Below are positions 7,386 to 13,105 of a stretch of DNA of 13,105 nt, in pieces (the first letter of the stretch is position 1; every line of letters starts with the position of its first letter). Origin of the DNA: Actinomycetota bacterium (GTDB lineage: Bacteria > Actinomycetota > Actinomycetes > Nanopelagicales > Nanopelagicaceae); the NCBI GenBank assembly GCA_009700715.1, contig WLLM01000008.1:1-13105 (forward strand), written 5' to 3'. The notes below the pieces were generated by a model. The model was given only the letters and a program-made list of their open reading frames with translations, did no database searches and was not told where the DNA came from. Position numbers and translations under genes: made by a program.

Positions 7386-8420
7386 TTACGGCGCTACGCG
7401 CGCCAATTCGGCAAGCGGTGGACGACATACGATTGCATTTGCGCCGGTAAAGGTAAATGCACCAGCGCTAAATGGAATTACAACAGCATCGCCTTTGGTA
7501 ATTTCCATTTCTGGCGCGCTAGCAAATGAAATTGATCCTGAACCATCTAATACAAGGGCGACCGCAAATCCTGCTGGGAAATCTCCTGTACCTGGAGCTA
7601 AATGAGCGCGGAAGTAACCATCTGATTTAAGCGGGAGCACTGAGCGAAGCGCGCCACCAGAGAAGACGTTATGGGTAATTAGCGATTCAAATTCCGCATC
7701 ACCAAGTGGTTCCAGCATGAGTGCATCTGTAACTGTCTCGAAACCTAATCCGAGGTGGCCATCTTTTATGCCATCTACTGCAAAACCTTCCCATTCAAGA
7801 AGCGCAGACAAATCTGTTGGTTCTTGAAGTTCGAGAACAAATATTCCAGCATCAATCGCATGTGCAACCCCCGCTGGAACAAGAACAGCATCGCCAACCT
7901 GAACTTCAGTACGACGTAGTGATGCAAGCAGCGCTGCTGAATCTTGTGCGCGAACTAACTTAAGAAGGTCATCTTTATTTTGAGTTTCGGCAAAACCTAA
8001 GCCAACTCCAGAACCAGCAGGTGCTTCCAAGATAATCCATGCTTCGGTTTTACCGTGATCTAAACCAAGATGAGTCTTCGCAAAAGCTTTATTTGGATGG
8101 TAGTGAACCGGAAGGCGTTGATCGGGATCTAGTAACTTAATTAATATTTCAGTGCTAAGTCCAAAGTTTTTAACGTGATCGGCTCCAAGCCAACCGTCGG
8201 CATCGTTCTTAATCGCATCGCGTAACAAAGTGCCATCGCTTAACCTTGATAACCCTTGCTCTGCTTCGCCGAATCGAGTTGTGATCGAACCGATCCACTC
8301 TTCGGGACGCATTGGTCCACCAGGACCGTGACGCAAGGCGCCGATGCGATTTCCGCCGCGATAGAAGTGATCGAATTGATTTGATGGGAGCTTTGCGGGG
8401 GTGGTTGAACTCTGTGACAT
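7386..8420 (-). CDS. manA: Class I mannose-6-phosphate isomerase-like cupin enzyme
   Basis: The 344-residue protein has the PMI type I layout: LPVHYHP at 103-109, GKTEAWIIL at 123-131 and VPAGVAHAI at 181-189. Zinc ligands would be H108, E126 and H187; the position normally held by glutamine (VQVHP) is H106 here. The enzyme class interconverts mannose-6-phosphate and fructose-6-phosphate in the cytoplasm, but the length falls between the short bacterial form and E. coli ManA, and the pathway neighbours are not mannose genes, so another aldose phosphate is possible. The ATG at 8420 is preceded by TAGTCT ending 6 nt upstream, consistent with a leaderless transcript starting at the codon. It leads an operon with the FGGY kinase. 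Confidence 0.8.
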   Translation of the reverse strand: MSQSSTTPAKLPSNQFDHFYRGGNRIGALRHGPGGPMRPEEWIGSITTRFGEAEQGLSRLSDGTLLRDAIKNDADGWLGADHVKNFGLSTEILIKLLDPDQRLPVHYHPNKAFAKTHLGLDHGKTEAWIILEAPAGSGVGLGFAETQNKDDLLKLVRAQDSAALLASLRRTEVQVGDAVLVPAGVAHAIDAGIFVLELQEPTDLSALLEWEGFAVDGIKDGHLGLGFETVTDALMLEPLGDAEFESLITHNVFSGGALRSVLPLKSDGYFRAHLAPGTGDFPAGFAVALVLDGSGSISFASAPEMEITKGDAVVIPFSAGAFTFTGANAIVCRPPLAELARVAP

Positions 8421-8426
8421 GGTTCT

Positions 8427-8432
8427 AGACTA
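8427..8432 (-). promoter_or_regulatory. Probable -10 hexamer TAGTCT for leaderless manA-like mRNA
   Basis: On the minus strand TAGTCT (TANNNT) is followed by exactly 6 nt and then the ATG of the manA-like gene. No ribosome site is visible between them. This is the same geometry as before araB and before the P-loop kinase. On the plus strand the overlapping TAGACT at 8426-8431 also fits TANNNT and could serve the divergent aldolase gene. Confidence 0.55.
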
Positions 8433-8464
8433 CTTGCAGGGTTCGAGAAATTACCAGTGAAAAT

Positions 8465-8468
8465 GGAG
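8465..8468 (+). promoter_or_regulatory. Ribosome binding site GGAG of the aldolase gene
   Basis: GGAG lies 7 nt before the ATG at 8476, a standard spacing, and supports that start. The aldolase message is therefore probably led, unlike its divergent neighbour. Confidence 0.6.
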
Positions 8469-8475
8469 TTACTTA

Positions 8476-9306
8476 ATGTCTGATGTATCAATTCGCCTCA
8501 AGCGCTTATTTAATAATGGACGCTGCTTCGATATCGCAGTTGACCATGGCTTCTTTGGCGAAGGAACATTTCTAGCAGGCATTGAAGATATGGGCGCCGC
8601 CGTAAACACCTTGATTGAGGCCGCGCCAGATGCAATCCAATTAACCCTAGGGCAAGCCAAACTCCTACAAAATAATCCAAACCCTCATAAACCATCACTC
8701 GTTCTCCGCACAGATGTGGCAAATGTTTATGGCAAGGTAATTCCAGATCATTTATTTAGCATCCTTCTTGAAGAACCAGTACTTCAAGCAGTTCGGTTAG
8801 ATGCTGCGATTGTGGTTGTTAATCTCCTTGATCTTCCTGGGCGCCCAGAACTTCGTGATGCCTGCATTCGCAACATCATGACTCTTAAAGCGCAGTGCGA
8901 GCATTACGGAATGCCTTTGATGGTTGAGCCGTTGGTAATGAAAGATGCAACCACAGGCGGATACACATCAGATGGCGAGCTCGAAAAAGTTGTTCCACTT
9001 GTACGCCAAGCAATTGAACTTGGTGCAGATGTAATTAAGGCTGACCCAACAGATAACGCGGCTGATTATCACCACGTGATTCAAACAGCAGGCTCAGTTC
9101 CAGTTCTAGTTCGTGGCGGCGGACGAGTATCTGATGAAGAGCTGCTAAATCGCACCGCAGAAGTTCTAAAACAAGGCGCGGCCGGAATTGTTTATGGTCG
9201 AAATATCATCGCTCATCCAAAACCAGCGAAGATGACACAGGCGCTGATGGCGATGCTGCACAAGGGAACTTCAGCTCAAGACGCGCTAAAGATTGTCTCT
9301 GCTTAA
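8476..9306 (+). CDS. DhnA-type class I aldolase (DeoC/LacD/FbaB-like)
   Basis: This is a 276-residue TIM-barrel aldolase of the class I, Schiff-base kind. AVDHG at 21-25, VEPL at 150-153, the putative Schiff-base lysine K188 in DVIKADPT, the phosphate-binding VRGGGR at 212-217 and GIVYGRN near the C-terminus are all in the order expected for the archaeal-type FbaB/DhnA group. That group includes fructose-bisphosphate aldolase, LsrF and aldolases in inositol or deoxyketose pathways, so the substrate is open. It opens a plus-strand operon with a Gfo/Idh/MocA dehydrogenase and ribokinase; the next ATG is one base after its stop. Cleavage of a phosphorylated sugar or sugar acid into dihydroxyacetone phosphate or another triose and an aldehyde is the likely role. 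Confidence 0.83.
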   Translation: MSDVSIRLKRLFNNGRCFDIAVDHGFFGEGTFLAGIEDMGAAVNTLIEAAPDAIQLTLGQAKLLQNNPNPHKPSLVLRTDVANVYGKVIPDHLFSILLEEPVLQAVRLDAAIVVVNLLDLPGRPELRDACIRNIMTLKAQCEHYGMPLMVEPLVMKDATTGGYTSDGELEKVVPLVRQAIELGADVIKADPTDNAADYHHVIQTAGSVPVLVRGGGRVSDEELLNRTAEVLKQGAAGIVYGRNIIAHPKPAKMTQALMAMLHKGTSAQDALKIVSA

Positions 9307-9307
9307 T

Positions 9308-10444
9308 ATGTCTTCACAGAAAAAGGTTAGAGTCGGAATTATTGGCGGCGGTCTCATGGGCCGTGAACTTCTTGCGCTTGTTGGGCGCTGGGATGCGCTG
9401 CTTGATCATCCGGTACGCCCAGAGATAACTGCGATTGCAGATACTTCTGATTCGGTGCGAGAGTTCTTTACCAACGCAGGAGTCGCCGAGTCATATAGCG
9501 ATTACAAAGAGCTATTGGCTAGTCCAAACGTTGACGTTGTTTACATCGCTGTACCTCATAACCTGCACGAAGAGATTTATATAGCAGCGATTAACGCAGG
9601 TAAAGATTTTCTTGGCGAAAAACCATTTGGTATTGATTTAGCTGCGGCTGAAAAAATCGAAGCTGCGCTTGCCGGCAAGAAAAACTTTGTCCGGGTATCC
9701 AGCGAACTTCCTTTCTATCCAGGTGCACAAGCTGCAATCCGCGAAGCCCGTAGCGGCAATCTTGGTGAAATCGTTGAAGTTCGCTCAGGACTTTTGCACT
9801 CATCAGATATTGATCGCGCTAAGAAAATTAATTGGAAGCGCCAACGTAAATTCTGCGGAGACATCGGCGTATTAGGTGACCTCGGAATGCATGCTGCGCA
9901 TATCCCGCTTCGCCTCGGATATAAACCAACTAAAGTCTTTGCAATACTTGATGACATCGTTACATATCGTGAAAATGCACAAGGTGAACAAGTACCTTGC
10001 GATACTTTTGACAACGCAGTTCTTGCAATGCGCGCCGCTAACCCAGGCAACGCTCGCGAATTTCCAATGTTCTGGGAGATGAAGCGTATAGCGCCAGGAG
10101 AAAGCAACACATTCTTCTTTAGTGCAATCGGTATGACTGGTGGAGTTCGCTTTAGTACCAAGAACCCTGCGGTTTATCACACCTTTGCTCTGCGCAATGG
10201 AGAACAAGTATGGTCAGAAATTCAACCGGGCCATGTAACAAATTGGCCGGTCATTACTGGCCACATCTTTGAATTTGGTTTTCCCGATGCGCTCTTGCAG
10301 ATGTGGGCTGCTTACTTCGCAGAACGTGAAGGAAAGCTCGGCGATAAATTTGCCTGCGCATCAGTGGCTGAAGTTGTTGATTCACACCGCGCATTTGCAG
10401 CAGCGATGAAATCGCATGAATCACATGCAGAAGTTGCGCTATAA
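9308..10444 (+). CDS. Gfo/Idh/MocA-family oxidoreductase
   Basis: The 378-residue protein has an N-terminal Rossmann domain with GIIGGGLMG at 10-18 and the family hallmark EKP at 104-106 (FLGEKPFG), then a C-terminal domain with DLGMHAAH at 191-198 supplying the usual aspartate and histidine of the active site. Members oxidise or reduce sugars, inositols or amino sugars with NAD(P). Substrate is unknown. The ATG at 9308 follows the aldolase stop by one base (TAATATG), so reinitiation is likely; an in-frame TTG at 9293 would overlap the aldolase end and looks less natural. The stop is 2 nt before ribokinase. D-apiose dehydrogenase (ApsD) is in this family, so it could supply the first step for the apionate-like genes, but it sits 6.5 kb away in another operon. 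Confidence 0.9.
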   Translation: MSSQKKVRVGIIGGGLMGRELLALVGRWDALLDHPVRPEITAIADTSDSVREFFTNAGVAESYSDYKELLASPNVDVVYIAVPHNLHEEIYIAAINAGKDFLGEKPFGIDLAAAEKIEAALAGKKNFVRVSSELPFYPGAQAAIREARSGNLGEIVEVRSGLLHSSDIDRAKKINWKRQRKFCGDIGVLGDLGMHAAHIPLRLGYKPTKVFAILDDIVTYRENAQGEQVPCDTFDNAVLAMRAANPGNAREFPMFWEMKRIAPGESNTFFFSAIGMTGGVRFSTKNPAVYHTFALRNGEQVWSEIQPGHVTNWPVITGHIFEFGFPDALLQMWAAYFAEREGKLGDKFACASVAEVVDSHRAFAAAMKSHESHAEVAL

Positions 10445-10446
10445 AA

Positions 10447-11367
10447 ATGTCAGGTTTTTCTACTACCAAGATCGCAGTAATTGGCAGCACGATGATGGAT
10501 TTAACCGTCTACGCCGATGTGCTTCCAGCAGCCGGCGAAACACGCTTCGGAAATAGTTTCACGACTGGCTTCGGCGGAAAAGGCGCAAACCAAGCGGTAA
10601 TGGCGGCTCGCACCGGCGCAAAGGTAACGATGATTACTGGCATTGGTAGCGATGGTTTTGGTGATGAAAGTTTGGCCAATTTTAAGAATTGTGGGATGGA
10701 TACTTCATCGGTTTTACGCCTTCCAACACACACAGGTGTTGCGCATATCTGGGTAGATGGCGAAGGCCAGAATCGAATTTCGATTGTTCCAGGGGCAAAC
10801 TTTGCACTAACGCCTCAGGATGCGGTCGACGAAGTTTCCAAGTTAAAAGATGTCAGCGTATTAATTGCTCAGTGCGAGATTCCGCAAGAAGTCACACTGG
10901 CTGCTTTTCGCACCGCACAAGAATTAGGAATCACCACGATTCTCAACCCTGCTCCATATCAACCGCTAACTGATGATCTTCTCGAGTTAACGGATTGGTT
11001 AATTCCAAACGAGATTGAATTTGCAGAACTTGATAAAACTCATCGCGCGCCAGATTCTGATTCGGTAATTGCATCGCTACGAAGCAACGGCCGCACAATC
11101 GTGACTTTGGGAAGCGATGGAGCAGCATTAGTAACTGCTGACGGTTCAGTAAAACGTTTTGCAGCTAAGAAAGTTTCGGCTACGGATACAACAGGTGCAG
11201 GGGATTGCTTTATTGGGGCGTTTGCTGCTGCACTTGCATCAGGGGCAACAGAAGAGAGCGCAGTTCAGTTCGGAATTGATTGTGCAACTAAGAGCGTTAC
11301 GCGCAAAGGTGCGCAATCTTCTTACCCGACTATTGAGGAAATAGATTTCAGCCTGATCGCAAAATAA
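10447..11367 (+). CDS. rbsK: Ribokinase, PfkB family
   Basis: Ribokinase phosphorylates D-ribose to D-ribose-5-phosphate using ATP. The 306-residue length is typical. GGKGANQA at 43-50 and the upstream GSTMMD are ribose-binding elements, NPAP at 167-170 and PNEIEF at 187-192 are characteristic of RbsK, and DTTGAGDCF at 247-255 carries the anion hole and catalytic base D253. It is the third gene of the aldolase operon, starting 2 nt after the Gfo/Idh stop. A D-ribose pyranase gene converges on it with a 20-bp overlap at the stops, which supports D-ribose as substrate. Other PfkB sugars cannot be excluded because the operon partners are not ribose genes. Confidence 0.88.
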   Translation: MSGFSTTKIAVIGSTMMDLTVYADVLPAAGETRFGNSFTTGFGGKGANQAVMAARTGAKVTMITGIGSDGFGDESLANFKNCGMDTSSVLRLPTHTGVAHIWVDGEGQNRISIVPGANFALTPQDAVDEVSKLKDVSVLIAQCEIPQEVTLAAFRTAQELGITTILNPAPYQPLTDDLLELTDWLIPNEIEFAELDKTHRAPDSDSVIASLRSNGRTIVTLGSDGAALVTADGSVKRFAAKKVSATDTTGAGDCFIGAFAAALASGATEESAVQFGIDCATKSVTRKGAQSSYPTIEEIDFSLIAK

Positions 11368-11737
11368 CGCTGCTGTAAGGGACTGCATCCCCTGTATGAA
11401 TAATTCCTAACGCTTGGCCAACCTTCATCTTGAACTCTTCGTGAGGAATCACAGTTGTTGCAAGACCACGATGGTGAGTCTTGTATTCGGCAACTGTTGC
11501 GGCATCTACCTTGACTTCAAATTCAGCAGCGAGATACATGCCGGTTAAATCCAAGTGAGGCAAGATCGCATCTAGAACTTGTGAAACTGTTGGCGTTCCC
11601 ATAACTAACGCCAGGTCAATGGTTTCTACGCCTGGGTAGGTAGGAAATGGGCCATCAACAATTGCGATCGTATTTACATGGCGAAAGCGAGCTAAGAGCG
11701 AGGCGAGATCTCCGTTGATGATTCCATTTTTTATCAT
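11348..11737 (-). CDS. rbsD: D-ribose pyranase (RbsD/FucU family)
   Basis: RbsD converts beta-D-ribopyranose to the furanose form used by ribokinase. The ATG at 11737 gives 129 residues, beginning MIKNGIING, which aligns with the family N-terminus; the frame stays open upstream to an ATG at 11800, but that extension would overlap the divergent kinase and lacks family counterparts. H20 (RFRH) corresponds to the catalytic histidine and D28 to its partner. The C-terminal HTGDAVPYSSVIL at 114-126 matches the RTGE.TPY..IIL signature. The last 20 bp overlap the end of rbsK tail to tail. FucU-type L-fucose mutarotase is the alternative, less likely next to rbsK. No Shine-Dalgarno lies close to the start. 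Confidence 0.87.
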   Translation of the reverse strand: MIKNGIINGDLASLLARFRHVNTIAIVDGPFPTYPGVETIDLALVMGTPTVSQVLDAILPHLDLTGMYLAAEFEVKVDAATVAEYKTHHRGLATTVIPHEEFKMKVGQALGIIHTGDAVPYSSVILRSG

Positions 11738-11776
11738 GAAATTATGATTCCCTAGTATTGAGTTAAGTTCAAGCGC

Positions 11777-11782
11777 TAAACT
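11777..11782 (+). promoter_or_regulatory. Probable -10 hexamer TAAACT for leaderless P-loop kinase mRNA
   Basis: TAAACT fits TANNNT and ends exactly 6 nt before the ATG at 11789. The intervening TGAAAA contains no ribosome site. The arrangement duplicates those before araB and the manA-like gene. Confidence 0.6.
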
Positions 11783-11788
11783 TGAAAA

Positions 11789-12424
11789 ATGCCCGAACAA
11801 TTAGCGAACCAGCAGGCGGCTTTAGCAAGAATCGAAAGCTTTCTAGCTGACTCAACCGAGCGAGTATTAATCGGAATTATTGGAAAACCCGGGGCAGGAA
11901 AGTCAACGCTTTCAAAGTTCTTAATGAGCAAATTGCCCAAAGAATTTGTCACCGTTGTTCCGATGGATGGATATCACTTAAGCAATAAAGTATTGAAGGA
12001 TTTAAAGCGCGCTGATCGCAAAGGTGCTCCAGATACCTTTGATGTGGCGGGATTTGCTTCGCTAGTAAAACGAATTCGTTCTGAGCAAACACAGAACATT
12101 TACTACCCAATATTTGATCGTGCAATTGAAGAATCAATCGCCGCTCAAGGAGTAGTTACTTCTGCTACAAAAGTCGTAATCATCGAGGGTAACTACCTGC
12201 TGCACGATGCCGGCGGCTGGGAAGAGGTAAAAGATTTATTGGACGAGAGCTGGATGGTCGATGTCGATGACGATAAGAGAATTGCTCGACTGATCTCGCG
12301 CCACATTGCATATGGAAAAGAACCTGAGGCTGCAAAAGCGTGGGCTAAAGGAACAGATGAAGCCAACGCTCAATTAATTGAACGAGGACGTTCGCGCGCA
12401 GATTTTGTTGTACAGATCGATTAA
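11789..12424 (+). CDS. P-loop nucleoside/sugar kinase family protein (uridine kinase / FrcK / YFH7-like)
   Basis: The 211-residue cytoplasmic kinase has a Walker A GKPGAGKST at 32-40, MDGYHL at 59-64, RKGAPDTFD at 77-85, a Walker-B-like VVIIEGNYLL at 129-138 and a lid region RHIAYGKEPEAA at 171-182. These motifs place it in the pantothenate-kinase/uridine-kinase superfamily, in the group annotated as nucleoside/nucleotide kinase family protein that contains the FrcK proteins of fructose/ribose ABC transport operons and yeast YFH7. True substrate is unknown. The neighbours rbsD and rbsK hint at a role in ribose or nucleoside use. Transcription is probably leaderless from TAAACT at 11777. Its stop is directly followed by the stop of the convergent aminotransferase. 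Confidence 0.82.
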   Translation: MPEQLANQQAALARIESFLADSTERVLIGIIGKPGAGKSTLSKFLMSKLPKEFVTVVPMDGYHLSNKVLKDLKRADRKGAPDTFDVAGFASLVKRIRSEQTQNIYYPIFDRAIEESIAAQGVVTSATKVVIIEGNYLLHDAGGWEEVKDLLDESWMVDVDDDKRIARLISRHIAYGKEPEAAKAWAKGTDEANAQLIERGRSRADFVVQID

Positions 12425-13105
12425 TTAGCTGCGAAGTGCGGCGGCAAGTGAACGGAAATCTTCGACCAAGATGTCGATCTCTTTCTGTCCATGTGCCAAG
12501 CTGATCAACCACTGCTCATCAAGTCCCGGAGGCGTAATGATTCCGCGGTTAAGCGACCAGAGCCAAGAAAGTTCAGCTACTGCAAAGTCAGTTGCCTTGT
12601 AATCGCGATAGTTGCGAACCGGCGTTGTTGACCAAGTAATACAGCCCTTTACGCCGAAACCGACGGTATGCGCTGGAAGTTGGTACTCATCAATAATCTC
12701 TGAGATGCGCTCAAGTGCTTGTTGGTTAAGCGCTTCGGCAGCGGCAAGAGTTTCGGCAGTACAGATTTTATCGACTGCTCTAATACCTGCCATTGCTAGC
12801 GGATTACCGTTGAAAGTACCGAAGTGCGCCATCTTTCCATTTGTTACAAAATCCATGTACTGCTTTTTTCCACCAAATGCCGCGAGAGTAAGTCCGCCGC
12901 CGATTGATTTAGCAAGAGTAATTAGATCTGGTTTAACGCCAAGACGTTGTGCTGCGCCTTGATGTCCTGCAGTAAGTCCAGTTTTTACTTCATCAAATAT
13001 TAAAATAATTCCGTATTGATCACATAGCTCGCGAACGCGCTCTAGGTAACCCGCATCCGGAAGAACAATTCCGATATTTTCCAGAACTGGTTCGACGATA
13101 AAGCA
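12425..13105 (-). CDS. Class III PLP aminotransferase, glutamate-1-semialdehyde aminomutase-like (5' end outside window)
   Basis: The reverse frame is open from the right edge to TAA at 12425-12427, giving 226 C-terminal residues; the start is outside the window. An internal methionine near 12856 is not the true start, because the frame continues upstream with conserved motifs: VEPVLENIG at 4-12 of the fragment, LIFDEVKTG at 35-43 with the PLP-pyridine aspartate D38, the Schiff-base lysine K66 in LAKSIGGG, and GTFNGNPLAMAG at 97-108 contacting the phosphate. The IFDEV and NGNPLAM patterns are those of HemL-like enzymes and of the 'aspartate aminotransferase family' relatives. Whether it makes 5-aminolevulinate or transaminates another substrate cannot be settled from this part. 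The carbohydrate neighbourhood argues mildly against housekeeping HemL. Confidence 0.85.
   Translation of the reverse strand, partial: CFIVEPVLENIGIVLPDAGYLERVRELCDQYGIILIFDEVKTGLTAGHQGAAQRLGVKPDLITLAKSIGGGLTLAAFGGKKQYMDFVTNGKMAHFGTFNGNPLAMAGIRAVDKICTAETLAAAEALNQQALERISEIIDEYQLPAHTVGFGVKGCITWSTTPVRNYRDYKATDFAVAELSWLWSLNRGIITPPGLDEQWLISLAHGQKEIDILVEDFRSLAAALRS

Noticed and set aside
6050..9306. FGGY kinase plus DhnA aldolase as an LsrK/LsrF autoinducer-2 processing set.
   Set aside because: Both enzyme families are broad, there is no LsrG, LsrR or Lsr transporter, and the manA-like and Gfo/Idh partners do not fit.
9293..9307. TTG start for the Gfo/Idh gene inside the aldolase end.
   Set aside because: The ATG at 9308, one base past the aldolase stop, begins a normal N-terminus just before the Rossmann strand.
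9715..10161. Long antisense open frames across the Gfo/Idh gene and similar frames across apnO-like, araB and FGGY genes.
   Set aside because: They lie fully inside well-supported genes, resemble no family, and have the composition expected of reverse-frame shadows.
11738..11800. N-terminal extension of rbsD to the ATG at 11800.
   Set aside because: It would overlap the start of the divergent kinase, lacks family similarity, and the ATG at 11737 gives the conserved RbsD N-terminus with H20 in place.
1..13105. Mobile elements, CRISPR arrays, tRNA or defence genes.
   Set aside because: No transposase, integrase, spaced repeats or RNA gene signatures were seen; all thirteen genes read as metabolic.

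Overview
The window reads as a chromosomal segment of a small-genome, moderately low-GC actinobacterium. A freshwater acI-type lineage (Nanopelagicales / Planktophila-like) is my best guess. It rests on the very tight gene packing, the balanced base composition, the dense sugar-catabolism content and the repeated leaderless promoter architecture (TANNNT hexamer exactly 6 nt before the start codon). No rRNA marker is present, so the taxonomy is inference. There are 13 protein genes, two of them cut by the window ends. I saw no tRNA, rRNA, mobile element, CRISPR array, transporter or transcription regulator. No stretch above 300 bases lacks a gene; the largest gaps are 77, 55, 53 and 51 nt.

Region A (1-2803, minus strand) is a four-gene operon. 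In transcription order it encodes a 6PGDH-C-terminal-type NAD-binding protein resembling D-apionate oxidoisomerase (ApnO), a xylose-isomerase-like TIM-barrel enzyme, an SDR dehydrogenase, and the N-terminus of a protein resembling D-apionate lactonase (ApnL). Together they suggest an oxidative route for the branched plant sugar D-apiose: dehydrogenase, lactonase, oxidoisomerase, then decarboxylation to L-erythrulose.

Region B (2881-6049, plus strand) is transcribed divergently from A. It carries L-ribulokinase (araB) overlapping L-ribulose-5-phosphate 4-epimerase (araD), then a short ROK-family sugar kinase. There is no L-arabinose isomerase (araA) in the window, so the source of L-ribulose lies elsewhere or the kinase has another substrate.

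Region C (6050-8420, minus strand) holds a class I mannose-6-phosphate-isomerase-like cupin followed by an FGGY carbohydrate kinase. Region D (8476-11367, plus strand) is divergent from C and encodes a DhnA-type class I aldolase, a Gfo/Idh/MocA oxidoreductase and ribokinase, packed nearly end to end. C and D share a 55-nt promoter gap and may form one carbohydrate pathway of unknown substrate.

Region E (11348-13105) has a D-ribose pyranase (RbsD) convergent with and overlapping rbsK by 20 bp, a divergent leaderless P-loop kinase of the uridine-kinase/FrcK/YFH7-like group, and a right-truncated class III (glutamate-1-semialdehyde-aminomutase-like) aminotransferase. RbsD, ribokinase and the extra kinase would channel D-ribose to ribose-5-phosphate. 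Overall the segment looks like a plant-polysaccharide-sugar catabolic island feeding the pentose phosphate pathway.
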